Under the pieces are notes generated by a model. It did not search any database. It had not been told where the DNA came from and saw only the letters and a list, made by a program, of their open reading frames with translations. From assembly GCF_017357825.1 (NCBI RefSeq), contig NZ_CP046072.1, forward strand, positions 2,604,001 to 2,668,000: DNA of 64,000 nt, written 5' to 3'. Shown here piece after piece: positions 18,524 through 28,264 of this stretch; within the stretch, counting starts at the first letter, position 1; the number at the start of each line of letters is the position of its first letter. The position numbers and the translations under genes were made by a program. Source of the stretch: Sulfurimonas aquatica. GTDB lineage: Bacteria > Campylobacterota > Campylobacteria > Campylobacterales > Sulfurimonadaceae.

Positions 18524-18622
18524 AAATTTACTCCGTAAATATATTTTTGATTTAAATAGCGATAATTAATGCAAGAATTATATTCTAATCTCCCTTAACT
18601 ATAAAAATAAAATGAAATCAGT

Positions 18623-18628
18623 TATAAT
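18623..18628 (+). promoter_or_regulatory. Probable -10 element for the TerB-like gene
   Basis: Perfect TATAAT, 21 bases before ATG 18650, in the gap divergent from speB. An AAGGA ribosome-binding site follows it. Confidence 0.5.
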
Positions 18629-18649
18629 TCGCATACAAGGACTATTTTA

Positions 18650-19162
18650 ATGATTCTCACAAAGATGAACTGTATGTATAAAAGACTTATCTCTGCGCTC
18701 AAAGAGACAAATAATCGCTGGATTTATGGAAAAGAGATCTCAGACGAGAGTGTTGAGAATTTTCTTGGAACATTGGCTCTCTTATATGCCGCTGCCAATG
18801 TTGATGAGATAGATAAAACCGAACAACAGGTAGTGGCTCTTTACAAATATAATATGAAAAGAGCACTAGATAGACCAGATAAAAAAGGCTTACGAGATAT
18901 ATTTTATGGTTACTCTCACATGGTAAATGAGATAGAGTCTATGAAGCATACCATAAAACTCTCAGAGGCACTAGAGTACTTCCCACATAGTGAATCTGGA
19001 GTATCGCCAGAGCTAAAAGAGAGTCTCATCGAGCTCACAAGTGAAGTTATCGACGTTGATGGCAAGATAACTAAAAAAGAAGAGGAGTTTCGAGAGAGAC
19101 TCTGTATCTACATTCAAAAGGGCTATCCTGCGGTTAAAGAGATACGAAAACTTGAAGCTTAA
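18650..19162 (+). CDS. TerB-like helical protein of unknown function
   Basis: A 170-residue soluble, charged, mostly helical protein. Residues 125-160 (SEVIDVDGKITKKEEEFRERL) match the acidic helix-turn pattern of TerB/co-chaperone DjlA-like domains, where an Asp-Gly pair precedes an EEE helix; a similar half-pattern occurs at residues 45-60 (AANVDEIDKTEQQ), consistent with the two-fold TerB fold. TerB-like domains occur in stress and membrane-associated proteins. The gene stands alone with its own promoter and converges on bioA, overlapping its stop by four bases. No cofactor site is seen and the biological role is unknown. Confidence 0.6.
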   Translation: MILTKMNCMYKRLISALKETNNRWIYGKEISDESVENFLGTLALLYAAANVDEIDKTEQQVVALYKYNMKRALDRPDKKGLRDIFYGYSHMVNEIESMKHTIKLSEALEYFPHSESGVSPELKESLIELTSEVIDVDGKITKKEEEFRERLCIYIQKGYPAVKEIRKLEA

Positions 19163-20430
19163 ATAGCTCCAAACTCTTTAACAACCTCATATAAAGCTCC
19201 TGTTAAAGTGCTAAGTTCCTCTTTACTTATGATGTAAGGAGGCATTATGTAGACTAGGTTTAAAAATGGTCTTACCCAAATGCCATGTGCTATAAACTTC
19301 TCAGTCATCCAAGCCAAGTCTACGTCTGCGTTTAACTCTATAACGCCAATGGCTCCAAGAACTCTTATCTCTTTGACAATATCTAACTCTTCACACTTTT
19401 GAAGTTCATTTTTGAGTTGGGATTCTATGCCCTCAACTCTCTCTTGCCATGGTGACTTTAGCAACAGTTCAAGACTCGCATTTGCGATGGCACAAGCTAA
19501 GGGGTTTGCCATAAAAGTTGGTCCATGCATCAAAACGTTGCCATTAGCCTCAACTCCTTGCATCACTTTTTTACTTGTAAGCGTTGCCGCCATAGAGAGA
19601 TACCCACCAGTTAAAGCCTTTCCAACACAGAGTATATCTGGAGTAACTTCTGCATGCTCATAAGCAAAGAGCTTACCCGTTCGTCCAAAGCCAGTGGCAA
19701 CCTCATCTAAGATAAGTAAGATATCATACTTGTCACACAATGTTCTTACACTTGTTAAGAGAGAGGGCGAGTAGATTCGCATCCCACCAGCGCCTTGAAC
19801 TATGGGTTCTAAAATAACCGCCGCAATCTCAGTATGATAATGCTCTAGTTTAGATTTAAAATCCTCTATATGCTTCTCGTCCCACTCATCATTAAACGCC
19901 GGTGAAGGAGCATCTGCAAAGATATTTTTATGTAAAATTCCTTCAAACGCAGAGTGCATTCCCGTTACGGGATCGCATACGCTCATGGCACCAAATGTAT
20001 CGCCATGGTAACCCTTGCTAAACGCCAGAATCTTATTTTTTTGCTTATTTCCCTGAGAGTTCCAGTACTGATAAGCCATCTTAAGAGCCACTTCAACACT
20101 CACGCTCCCTGAATCACTAAAGAAAATATGTTCGAGTGACTCATCCGTAATCTCTAAAAGAGTTTTTGCAAGTTTTATAGCCGGTTCATGTGTCAGTCCA
20201 CCAAACATAACGTGACTCATTTTGCTCAGTTGCTCAGATGCCGCCGCGTTTAACTCAGGTACATTATATCCGTGAATAACCGACCACCAAGAGCTCATGC
20301 CATCTATGATTTTTCTACCATCTTCTAACTCTAAGTAAACCCCAGAAGCGGACTTGACAAACTGCATATCCATCGAAGGAATCGAGGGAGCGTAAGGGTG
20401 CAAAATATGCTCTTTATCGTATGCTAACAA
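19159..20430 (-). CDS. bioA: Adenosylmethionine-8-amino-7-oxononanoate aminotransferase
   Basis: BioA is a PLP-dependent aminotransferase that converts KAPA to DAPA in biotin synthesis using S-adenosylmethionine as amino donor. The 423-residue protein has the N-terminal MSSWWSVIHGYN motif characteristic of BioA, the cofactor region FSDSGSVSVEVALKMA, ILDEVATGFGRTGKLFA with the PLP-binding Asp, and the PLP lysine in CVGKALTGGY. A GPTFMANPLACA block completes the signature. The gene lies about 80 bases downstream of tamB on the same strand, so it may be co-transcribed, but the pathways are unrelated. No other bio gene is in the window. Confidence 0.95.
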   Translation of the reverse strand: MLAYDKEHILHPYAPSIPSMDMQFVKSASGVYLELEDGRKIIDGMSSWWSVIHGYNVPELNAAASEQLSKMSHVMFGGLTHEPAIKLAKTLLEITDESLEHIFFSDSGSVSVEVALKMAYQYWNSQGNKQKNKILAFSKGYHGDTFGAMSVCDPVTGMHSAFEGILHKNIFADAPSPAFNDEWDEKHIEDFKSKLEHYHTEIAAVILEPIVQGAGGMRIYSPSLLTSVRTLCDKYDILLILDEVATGFGRTGKLFAYEHAEVTPDILCVGKALTGGYLSMAATLTSKKVMQGVEANGNVLMHGPTFMANPLACAIANASLELLLKSPWQERVEGIESQLKNELQKCEELDIVKEIRVLGAIGVIELNADVDLAWMTEKFIAHGIWVRPFLNLVYIMPPYIISKEELSTLTGALYEVVKEFGAI

Positions 20431-20508
20431 ATTAGTATCTCCTCATCACTATTAGTGAATTTTATATCTCTTTGATACAAATATTTTATTTAAAATTATA
20501 CTTGTTTT

Positions 20509-23274
20509 TTACTGAAAATCTTTTAGATAAATCAGGCTAACTCCCTGCCCCGTTTGACGAACGTCAACATCTACTCTTGTAGACTTTCCAAGGTTATACT
20601 GCAAGATAACGCTAGAAACTGTGTCATTTTTATAGACTATTCGCATATCTTTACTTAAACGCGAGCCAACTTCATAGCCTATGGAGCCATCGCTTTTTGT
20701 CAATATATTAAGCGTGTCTATCTGCACAGTAGAGTTTTTGTTAAAGAGCTCTTTCATGCCCGTTCCCAAAAGTAGAGACGTTTTGGAAGTGTCACCCGAG
20801 GAGTTAAACATTGAGTTAGCGCTCTCTCCAAAAAGTATATAAGACATAATGTCGTTTTGACTCAAGGCGGGATTTGATGAGAAGATAAAAACGGGCTCTT
20901 CTAGGGTGTGAGTCACATATATATGAATATCTATATAATCAAGTGTATAGTAGTGTAGATTTAAATTGAGTTTTGGATTTATAGGCATATTTCCATCAAA
21001 ATAGAGTTCACTTTTATCTACTAGAAATTTTTTATCGCTTAAGCTCAACTCCCCTTTTGAGATAAACACTTTACCCTCAACATGAGTATCTTTTGTAGCT
21101 GTTTTTATAACTCGTAGATCTGGATGAAAAAAGATAGTCGCATTTTCATGTATGTAACGAATATCACTTGTAGAGTCAACCTTTATATCCATTAACATAT
21201 CAGATCCTTTATTCTTCTTTTTGATATCTTGAATGATTATAATATCTGAATCATTGATAGTATAGTCCGACTTTGGCATGTATGAAATATTTCCATCTAA
21301 AAGAGTCACTCCACCCGCTACTTTTGTTGCGTTAGCATCAAAGCTAGCGCTTAGATCCATCTTGAGTGTTACGTCAAACTCTTTATCTTTGTAGTGAACC
21401 TTGTCGCCCTTTAGAGTAAAGTCTCCCGATTTTTTCTTAGTTTTGTAACTACCCGCTAAAAGGATATTGTCAAATATCCAAAACTCTTTAAAGAGAATCT
21501 CTGAACTCTTTTTCAGTGAAATTTTCGAACTTTTATTTGAGTAGACAGAGTGCTCTTTATACTTCAGATCATAACTATGAAGAGTAAGTATATCCTCGCT
21601 AAAAGTTATTTTTGCCCTAATGTCATTGAGAAGATGCGTTGTCTGCATATCCGCTTTGTACGCTATGCTTGGAACGTAGAGAGATGATTTCACAATGAAG
21701 GGCTCGCTTAAAACCACGCTACTATTTATATCTAGCATGATGTCGGATATATCGCTCAGACTTGTATCACTCATCTCAAACGCTATAAGCATATTTTTTA
21801 AAGAAGTTACTTTCATATCAAGACTTAATGCCATTGGCTTCTCTTTATCTATCCGAGTTGCTAAAGTAAATCTATTTGATGCAAGCTTACCGTCTCCTGT
21901 GATACTTTCGCCTTTTTTAAGAAGCTTCATCTCTAAAAGATTCGCTTTTATCTTCACTCTTTCATCCACTCCATTGGCGATATAATTACCCTTTAGTGGA
22001 GAGAATTTCTCAAGAGGATAGCCTTCAAAGAGCGCGTTTTCTCTCTTTGGGTTGAGAGTATAAAAAGCTGAGATATTGCCATCTTGCCAAGTGGCGTTTG
22101 TTGCAAGCACGTAGTACAGAGAGTCGACCTCGAGTTTCGCACTCAAGCTCAGTGGAGAGAGTTGCAGCATTGCGCTATTTTTAAAAGAGATGACGTCTTT
22201 TTGTAAAAGTTCAGGCAACTCTTTAACAAAAGAGAGCTCAAAATCTTTAGCCTCACCCTCAATAAAAAACTTTTTATAGTCATCGCTTGTGAACTTATAG
22301 CGCAGTTTGTTTGCGTCTAGGCTCACAGCTATTTTTTTAGGACTTCCTGAGGCTCTGGCGTTTATCTCTTTAAATGGCAAAACAAAAGGAGTCTCTTTCA
22401 CCTCTGCGTTTATAGTTGAGTTAAAGTTGCCATTTAGACCAAGAAGAAGCTTTTGCTTAGCTTGTAGAATAAACCTCTCATAATAAAGTTTATATCTGAA
22501 GTCCCCATTTAACTTTTGCTCTTTAAAGGAGTAGTTTAACTCTAGGGCTATCTCTTTGAGTTCTAACTCTTCTCTCTCTTTGAGTTTGAGACTCTTAAGC
22601 TTAGTAGAGAGTTTTGCACCTTTAGTATCAGCTTCAAGCATGCAGTTTAATCTCTTGGGTGGCGTTTGTAAAAAGCTAAGATATTTTTTACTTATTGAGG
22701 AGTTGACGCTAATGACGCTATCGCTATAGAGTGTGTTAGAATTTATGTAACCATTTAGCAAAACATCTCCATAGGAAGATCTAAAATCCAGTGCCATTTT
22801 CTTTACACTTAAACTCTCTTCGTACTCTATCTTTGTGGCATTTACGTCAAAACCGTACAGCTCTTTGTTGTACATAATTTGTACATTTTTTAGCAAGAGT
22901 GTTTTGATGCTAAACGCAGGAGTTGAAACCCCACTTTCATTACTATCGGAAGTGGGAAGCTTATCTGCGTTTAGATATAAAGAGTCGCTTGTTATCTTAC
23001 TAATCTTTGGAGAGAGGGCTAAAAGTGAGAAAAAGTCGTAACGAACCGTGAGTGATTTGGCTTTTAAAAAATCTTTATACTCTAGCTCTTTTACAGTGAT
23101 GCCAAAAAAAAGTGTTCCCTCTACTTTTGAGTACTTTAGTCCATACTCTCCTGCATACTTTTGTGCTAAATATGGAACGACCTCTTTGTTAATGAGAAGC
23201 ACACCAAGCAGAATAAAAATCGTAATAAAAAATAGAATAATGTTTCGATACAAGAGATAAAGATAGGAGATCAA
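20509..23274 (-). CDS. tamB: Translocation and assembly module protein TamB
   Basis: TamB spans the periplasm from an inner-membrane anchor and works with TamA in moving phospholipid or assembling outer-membrane proteins. The 921-residue protein starts with one membrane helix (about residues 5-27, IILFFITIFILLGVLLI) followed by a long beta-rich, repetitive AsmA-like body. The C-terminal about 330 residues match the DUF490/TamB domain, including SYILFGESA near residue 815 and a C-terminal region ending in KDF. It is shorter than E. coli TamB (1259), as expected for a low-AT-content-independent size variation in this phylum. It overlaps tamA by four bases, so the pair is co-translated. Confidence 0.9.
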   Translation of the reverse strand: MISYLYLLYRNIILFFITIFILLGVLLINKEVVPYLAQKYAGEYGLKYSKVEGTLFFGITVKELEYKDFLKAKSLTVRYDFFSLLALSPKISKITSDSLYLNADKLPTSDSNESGVSTPAFSIKTLLLKNVQIMYNKELYGFDVNATKIEYEESLSVKKMALDFRSSYGDVLLNGYINSNTLYSDSVISVNSSISKKYLSFLQTPPKRLNCMLEADTKGAKLSTKLKSLKLKEREELELKEIALELNYSFKEQKLNGDFRYKLYYERFILQAKQKLLLGLNGNFNSTINAEVKETPFVLPFKEINARASGSPKKIAVSLDANKLRYKFTSDDYKKFFIEGEAKDFELSFVKELPELLQKDVISFKNSAMLQLSPLSLSAKLEVDSLYYVLATNATWQDGNISAFYTLNPKRENALFEGYPLEKFSPLKGNYIANGVDERVKIKANLLEMKLLKKGESITGDGKLASNRFTLATRIDKEKPMALSLDMKVTSLKNMLIAFEMSDTSLSDISDIMLDINSSVVLSEPFIVKSSLYVPSIAYKADMQTTHLLNDIRAKITFSEDILTLHSYDLKYKEHSVYSNKSSKISLKKSSEILFKEFWIFDNILLAGSYKTKKKSGDFTLKGDKVHYKDKEFDVTLKMDLSASFDANATKVAGGVTLLDGNISYMPKSDYTINDSDIIIIQDIKKKNKGSDMLMDIKVDSTSDIRYIHENATIFFHPDLRVIKTATKDTHVEGKVFISKGELSLSDKKFLVDKSELYFDGNMPINPKLNLNLHYYTLDYIDIHIYVTHTLEEPVFIFSSNPALSQNDIMSYILFGESANSMFNSSGDTSKTSLLLGTGMKELFNKNSTVQIDTLNILTKSDGSIGYEVGSRLSKDMRIVYKNDTVSSVILQYNLGKSTRVDVDVRQTGQGVSLIYLKDFQ

Positions 23275-24986
23275 AAAAGTTCTCCTATGTGAAAGTGAAA
23301 AGCAAACTGTGAAGAGGGATTACTCAAGTCAAAACCAACATCAAACGCGATAGGACCAATAGGTGAAATATATCGTAGACCCACACCTCCACTATAGTAA
23401 GCAGTTTGACTATCGGGGAGATAACTATCACCCACAAAGCTATTATCACTAAATAGCACCGCTCTAAAGTCTCCATAGAGAGGAAATCGGTACTCAAGAG
23501 TACTCTCAACAATTGTGTCGAATCCTGATGGGTTACCATTACTATTTTTAGGGCCTAAATCACGGTAGGTGTAGGCACGGTTACTATGCATACCTCCAGC
23601 AAAGTACCTATAAGAAGCCGGTATGACTCCATCAAATACATTCAAGGCTCCAAAAGTTACTTTTGCTCCAAGAGTTGATGATTTTATGGGGTAGAGATAA
23701 GCTCCTTTGATATTTCCTTTTAGGTAAGAGGCATCTGAGAGTGTACTTTTAATCGAACCCATTATGTCACTACTAAAGAAGTAACCATTTTTTGGATCAA
23801 GTAGACTATCTCTTGTATCGTACATCCACTCTAACTTTGGGGAGACCACAAGTAAAACAGCCTCTGGAAAAAGCACTGTATCCTGGGCATTATAAGTACT
23901 CGTGCGATCTAAAATAAGACTCTCTTTAAAAGTAGATGGGATGTAGCGTTGTGTTAAATAAGCAGAGCTAAAGAGTCTATACTCTGTAAAACCACTAAAT
24001 ATTTCATTTTCCAAACCAACTTCAAAGCCTGTCGCATCTTTATATAAAAGAGGCATATCAAACTGCATTTTAATACTCTGTTTTACCTCTGTAACTCGTG
24101 TTTCAACACCTAAACTTTTTAAATTACCATAAAAGTTCCTATGCTTAAGACCCATTTGTCCCATCAGTCCCTCATCACTACTGATACCTAAACCCGCTAT
24201 AAAACGCAGTGGTTTTTCATTTTCTTCTATTTCTAGTTTTATGTTAACGCTACTATTATTCTCCACTTGTGTCTCTATCAAAACCTTTGAAACACCATCA
24301 TATGCATAAATGTTTTTATAGCTTTTTTTGATATTTTCTATACTAAAGAGATCTCCCTCTTCAAAATACAGAAGCGACTTTGCAATATCTGCAGATATGT
24401 TTTTAGAGCTATTAACTTCAATCTTCTTAAAATGACACAACTCGTTTTCTACAACCTTATAGACAAGTCTGACACTATTTTTTTGAGTATCTACATAAGC
24501 CTTTGAGTCTAGTGAAATGTCACAATAGCTCTCTTTTGAATAAAGAAGTTTAATATCCTTTTTGCTTTTAGAAAAAGCATCCGCATTAAATAACTCACTC
24601 TTCTTAAAAGGTAAAACTGGGACTATATCGAGTTTTGAGTCTATCTCGATACTTTCTACGAGCATAGGTTCATTCTCTTTTATCGAGATTATTACACTCC
24701 CTTCTCTCTCATAGTAAGAGACCTCTGTATGGTAAAAACCTTTTGTTCTATAGTAGTTTTGAATCACTTGGAGAAGAAGCTTTATACTCTTAATATCAAC
24801 CTTAGGTTCCTCTTTATAGAACTCATATAAATAAAGTTTTTTAAGATTTAGTGCTTCGTAGAGCCCCCTCTCTTGTAACTCACTTTGGCCTTCAAAAAGA
24901 AGGGGAATCTTTTGCGCAAAGAGATGCGAAGAGAGTAAAAACAATAAAATAAATTGCACTACTAGATGTATATTTTTCTTTTTCAA
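23271..24986 (-). CDS. tamA: Outer-membrane translocation module TamA (Omp85 family)
   Basis: TamA is the outer-membrane partner of TamB. The 571-residue protein has a signal peptide (about 1-24, ending HLFAQ), about three POTRA-like domains (about 30-255) and a 16-strand Omp85 barrel to the C-terminal phenylalanine (HFHIGELF). The barrel contains the family motif region RYFAGGMHSNRAYTYRDLGP near residue 470, with the conserved RGY/RGF-like lid position appearing as NRAY, and a GGVGLRYISPIGPIAFD block. The adjacent tamB makes TamA more likely than BamA. No Bam or lipopolysaccharide genes are nearby. Confidence 0.9.
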   Translation of the reverse strand: MKKKNIHLVVQFILLFLLSSHLFAQKIPLLFEGQSELQERGLYEALNLKKLYLYEFYKEEPKVDIKSIKLLLQVIQNYYRTKGFYHTEVSYYEREGSVIISIKENEPMLVESIEIDSKLDIVPVLPFKKSELFNADAFSKSKKDIKLLYSKESYCDISLDSKAYVDTQKNSVRLVYKVVENELCHFKKIEVNSSKNISADIAKSLLYFEEGDLFSIENIKKSYKNIYAYDGVSKVLIETQVENNSSVNIKLEIEENEKPLRFIAGLGISSDEGLMGQMGLKHRNFYGNLKSLGVETRVTEVKQSIKMQFDMPLLYKDATGFEVGLENEIFSGFTEYRLFSSAYLTQRYIPSTFKESLILDRTSTYNAQDTVLFPEAVLLVVSPKLEWMYDTRDSLLDPKNGYFFSSDIMGSIKSTLSDASYLKGNIKGAYLYPIKSSTLGAKVTFGALNVFDGVIPASYRYFAGGMHSNRAYTYRDLGPKNSNGNPSGFDTIVESTLEYRFPLYGDFRAVLFSDNSFVGDSYLPDSQTAYYSGGVGLRYISPIGPIAFDVGFDLSNPSSQFAFHFHIGELF

Positions 24987-25069
24987 AAGTATATAAGCTC
25001 TCTTATATGTTTAATCATATATTCTATATATAAATCACTTAATTTAGAGTCAGTTTTGATTTATTTGAT

Positions 25070-25075
25070 TATAAT
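25070..25075 (+). promoter_or_regulatory. Probable -10 element of the MscS/KefB-like operon
   Basis: Perfect TATAAT, 31 bases before ATG 25107 in the gap divergent from tamA, with an AAGGAA ribosome-binding site between. No convincing -35. Confidence 0.5.
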
Positions 25076-25106
25076 TCCATATTACCATAACAAGGAAATT
25101 TAAACA

Positions 25107-25619
25107 ATGAATAATGAGATTATTTTAACTTTAGCGCTTATTTTAGGAACTATTGCTAGCCTTAGATCTTTAGACTATTTTTTAACTAAATTAGGGGCGA
25201 TTAAAAAGGTCTCTGAGAAAAGAACTTACTATATATCTAAGAGTATCTCTTTTTTAGTCATCGTAGTAGCCTTTTTGCTTCTTGCTATTATCTGGAGTGT
25301 AAGTCTTGATGGTGTTTTAATCTTTGCTTCATCTATATTTACAGTCGTTGGTGTGGCTCTTTTTGCACAATGGTCTATTCTTAGTAACCTTACTGCAAGC
25401 ATAATTATATTTTTTACATTTCCTGCTCGCGTTGGGGATACCATCACAATTATAGATGGAGATAACACCGTTACTGGAACCATAATTGAAATATCACTTT
25501 TTACAATTGAGCTTTTAGACGCCGATGGTGAAACTATTATGTATCCAAACAACCTTTTTATACAAAAGCCTATTAAAAAGTTAAAAAAAACTAAGGAAGA
25601 TATGTGCTTGGAATCATAG
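25107..25619 (+). CDS. Small MscS-family mechanosensitive channel
   Basis: A 170-residue membrane protein with about three hydrophobic segments (about 4-22, 42-65, 68-100) and an MscS-type core: a pore-lining region around residues 80-105, then PARVGDTITI (family pattern with Gly-Asp) and a beta domain ending MYPNNLFIQKPIKK. It is far shorter than E. coli MscS (286) and lacks most of the cytoplasmic vestibule. It likely forms a homo-oligomeric channel that releases solutes on hypo-osmotic shock. The 3' end overlaps the KefB-like antiporter start by 16 bases, so channel and antiporter are made together. Confidence 0.85.
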   Translation: MNNEIILTLALILGTIASLRSLDYFLTKLGAIKKVSEKRTYYISKSISFLVIVVAFLLLAIIWSVSLDGVLIFASSIFTVVGVALFAQWSILSNLTASIIIFFTFPARVGDTITIIDGDNTVTGTIIEISLFTIELLDADGETIMYPNNLFIQKPIKKLKKTKEDMCLES

Positions 25620-27202
25620 TTGCAACACTATTTATAGCGTTAGTGGCAAATATATTTTTAAAAAAATTCGCACTTCCCACACTAATAGGCTATATCCTCA
25701 CAGGTACTATTATCTCTTACCTATTTGGTCTGCATGACGCCGTAAACAACCATGAGCTCAAAGAGATAGCGGAATTTGGCGTTGTTTTTTTGATGTTTAC
25801 CATAGGACTTGAGTTTTCGTTTAAGCACCTCAAAGAGATGAAGTATGAGGTTCTTGTTGTTGGAAGCTTACAGATTCTCATAACTTCACTTGTTATTTTT
25901 CTTATTGCGTTTTACATTTTTGATTTAGCCAAATATAGCGCTTTTATTATCTCTATGGCTGTAGCAATGTCATCTACAGCCATAGTGCTCAAAACTTTTA
26001 ACGAAACAGGAGAGATAAATAAACAGTATGGAAAAAATGCTTTAGGCATTTTGATTATGCAAGATATTGCAGTTATCCCTGTTTTAATAATCATAGGAAT
26101 ACTCGCTTCTAGTGAGACAAGTATAAGGAGTGTAATCTCTGAAATTATTCTTGGCGTGGTAATTTTAATGGCAGCCCTCTATGTTATAGGAAGGTATCTT
26201 TTAGAGCCATTTTTCACGCAAATAATAAAGACACACTCGGATGAACTCTTTATAGGCTCAATTCTTTTTTTAGCTATTGGTGCATCATATGGTGCTCACT
26301 TACTCGGTTTCTCCTATTCACTTGGAGCATTTATAGCCGGAATGCTAATCTCAGAGACTAAGTACAAACATCAAGCAGAAGCCGACCTCATTCCTTTTAG
26401 AGACATCTTACTTGGGGTGTTTTTTATAACCGTTGGTATGCAGATAAAGTTTGGGATTATATTCGAGTATGCCTTTTTGATTCTTTTTTTACTCCTTCTC
26501 ATCATGGTAGTAAAGTTTTTTATCATTTATTTCATTGTCAAATTTGGCAAAAACAACAACAGAAGAACTACCTTAAAAACTGCATTTTCGCTTCTTCAAG
26601 TTGGTGAATTTTCTTTAGTTATCTTAGAGTTAGCAAGAGCACACTCTTTAGTAGAGGCTCCTTATGGGCAAGTGATGATTATCGTCATTGTAATCTCCAT
26701 GATTATGACACCTTTTATACTCTCCAACCTGAGTAGACTTACAGATATGTTCATCAAAGAACTCGAAGCCAAACCTGATGACACGAAGTTCTTTAGTACT
26801 GAAATTAGTGAGCATGTTGTAGTTTTGGGTTATGGAGAATTTGGACAAAATCTTAGCACGAAACTTAAAGCAGATGGTCAATTTTATATCGTTATAGAGA
26901 ATAACGCCGATCGGTATGAGCTGGCGGTAAAAAATAAAGAACCTGTAATCTATGGCAATGCCGCCAATAGAGAGATACTCAAAAAGTCTTATCTCACAAA
27001 AGCTAAAAAGGTTGTCATCGCCATAGACAATGAGAAAAAACTCCACCTTGTATGTCAAATCGTACAGAAGCTAGTACATAATGATAAAGTCATTGTTAAA
27101 GTTCACTCCATCAAGGAGAGAGCTTATTTACAAGAGTTGGGTCTTCAGCATATTATTGTTGAGAATGAAGAGACAAGTAGAGCTATATTAAATTATATTT
27201 AG
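25604..27202 (+). CDS. CPA2-family cation:proton antiporter, KefB-like, with TrkA-N domain
   Basis: A 532-residue antiporter. Residues 1-375 form about 12-13 membrane helices of the Na/H exchanger (CPA2) type, with GVVFLMFTIGLEFS and the SYSLGAFIAGMLISET helix. The cytoplasmic TrkA-N domain (about 400-515) has an NAD-binding HVVVLGYGEFGQNLS loop, the pattern that gates Kef and related K+ systems. There is no clear TrkA-C domain. Translation starts at GTG 25604 inside the channel gene. It may move K+ or Na+ against protons; whether glutathione or another ligand gates it cannot be seen. No KefF/KefG partner is present. Confidence 0.88.
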   Translation: MLGIIVATLFIALVANIFLKKFALPTLIGYILTGTIISYLFGLHDAVNNHELKEIAEFGVVFLMFTIGLEFSFKHLKEMKYEVLVVGSLQILITSLVIFLIAFYIFDLAKYSAFIISMAVAMSSTAIVLKTFNETGEINKQYGKNALGILIMQDIAVIPVLIIIGILASSETSIRSVISEIILGVVILMAALYVIGRYLLEPFFTQIIKTHSDELFIGSILFLAIGASYGAHLLGFSYSLGAFIAGMLISETKYKHQAEADLIPFRDILLGVFFITVGMQIKFGIIFEYAFLILFLLLLIMVVKFFIIYFIVKFGKNNNRRTTLKTAFSLLQVGEFSLVILELARAHSLVEAPYGQVMIIVIVISMIMTPFILSNLSRLTDMFIKELEAKPDDTKFFSTEISEHVVVLGYGEFGQNLSTKLKADGQFYIVIENNADRYELAVKNKEPVIYGNAANREILKKSYLTKAKKVVIAIDNEKKLHLVCQIVQKLVHNDKVIVKVHSIKERAYLQELGLQHIIVENEETSRAILNYI

Positions 27203-27211
27203 AGGATTATT

Positions 27212-28249
27212 ATGGAAGAATTTTATGACATTTTAAAACAACTGATTCGTATACCAAGTGTAGTTGGAGCGGAGCATCCATTTTTTATGTTTGTTAAACG
27301 CGAACTTGAAGAGATAGGCGTCGAAGTTGAGTACTACGATGGCGTTTTAGTTGCTAAGGGGAGTAAACCATCAAGTGGTTATATGTCTTCGCATGCAGAT
27401 AGACATGGGCTCATATGTACAGGGCACAATGAGTTTCAATACGCTGCGTTTATTGCAAAAAATAGAGCAGACTTAACGGGCACATCCAACTCTGAAAAAC
27501 TTTTACATAACTTTAATGCCCGTTTTGTTGGTGAGAAAGTCCAAGCATATGAGCCTTGGTCTGGCACCTATTTAGGAATGGGAGTTATAACAGAAGCTTC
27601 ACTATGTGAGCGACGAAATAATATCATCTTTAAAGTTGATGATTTTTCACACCTTTTTCCTGGAACTCCCATCGCATTTATGGATAAGCTAGAGTTTAAA
27701 GATGATCATTTATCAGCGCAAATCGACAATGTAATCTCTGTAGCAATAATGATATATATGTACCACATAGGCTATAAAGGCACCGCATTTTTCACCGCGT
27801 CTGAAGAGGCTGGAAAGAGTTGGAGATTTTTACTCGAGTACTTTAAACGTTTTGACATCACCACAAACGAGCTTTTAGTTTTAGATACAAGTCCTTATGC
27901 ATCACTTGAGGACATGCAAAACTTAGATGTAATTCTAAGACATCGTGATGAAAACGCAGTTTTTAAATCACCCCTAAAAAACACTATTAAAAAAATAGCG
28001 ATGGACAATGGAATTAAATATCATTTCAAAGATGCATATTTAAAAAATATCATGAAGCAAAATGGAACAAAAAACTCTCTAGGAACTACGGAACTCGGTC
28101 GTATTATCCATGCCACAAAAGGTGAGATACAAGGGACGACTCTTCAACTTCCTACTATTGGATATCATACGGTTGATGAGACAACAAGCATCAAGTCAGT
28201 TGAGAGTATGATTACTATTTTAAGTAAACTATATCAAATAGATAGTTAA
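27212..28249 (+). CDS. M42-family aminopeptidase-like metallohydrolase
   Basis: A 345-residue cytosolic hydrolase of the M42 family (glutamyl-aminopeptidase/cellulase-M group), predicted to use two metal ions. Ligand positions appear as SSHADRHG (His), SAQIDNVIS (bridging Asp), ASEEAGKSW (general-base Glu pair), LVLDTSPYAS (Asp) and GYHTVDETTS (His). The set is intact, so it should be active. It lies 9 bases after the KefB-like gene and before a polysaccharide deacetylase. Some M42 members act in osmolyte dipeptide turnover (the NAGGN system), but the partner synthetases are not beside it, so the substrate is unknown. Confidence 0.85.
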   Translation: MEEFYDILKQLIRIPSVVGAEHPFFMFVKRELEEIGVEVEYYDGVLVAKGSKPSSGYMSSHADRHGLICTGHNEFQYAAFIAKNRADLTGTSNSEKLLHNFNARFVGEKVQAYEPWSGTYLGMGVITEASLCERRNNIIFKVDDFSHLFPGTPIAFMDKLEFKDDHLSAQIDNVISVAIMIYMYHIGYKGTAFFTASEEAGKSWRFLLEYFKRFDITTNELLVLDTSPYASLEDMQNLDVILRHRDENAVFKSPLKNTIKKIAMDNGIKYHFKDAYLKNIMKQNGTKNSLGTTELGRIIHATKGEIQGTTLQLPTIGYHTVDETTSIKSVESMITILSKLYQIDS

Positions 28250-28264
28250 GACGGCGATAATACT

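Noticed and set aside
27212-28249. NAGGN osmolyte operon based on the M42 peptidase
   Set aside because: The N-acetylglutaminylglutamine synthetase and amidotransferase genes that define this system are not adjacent.
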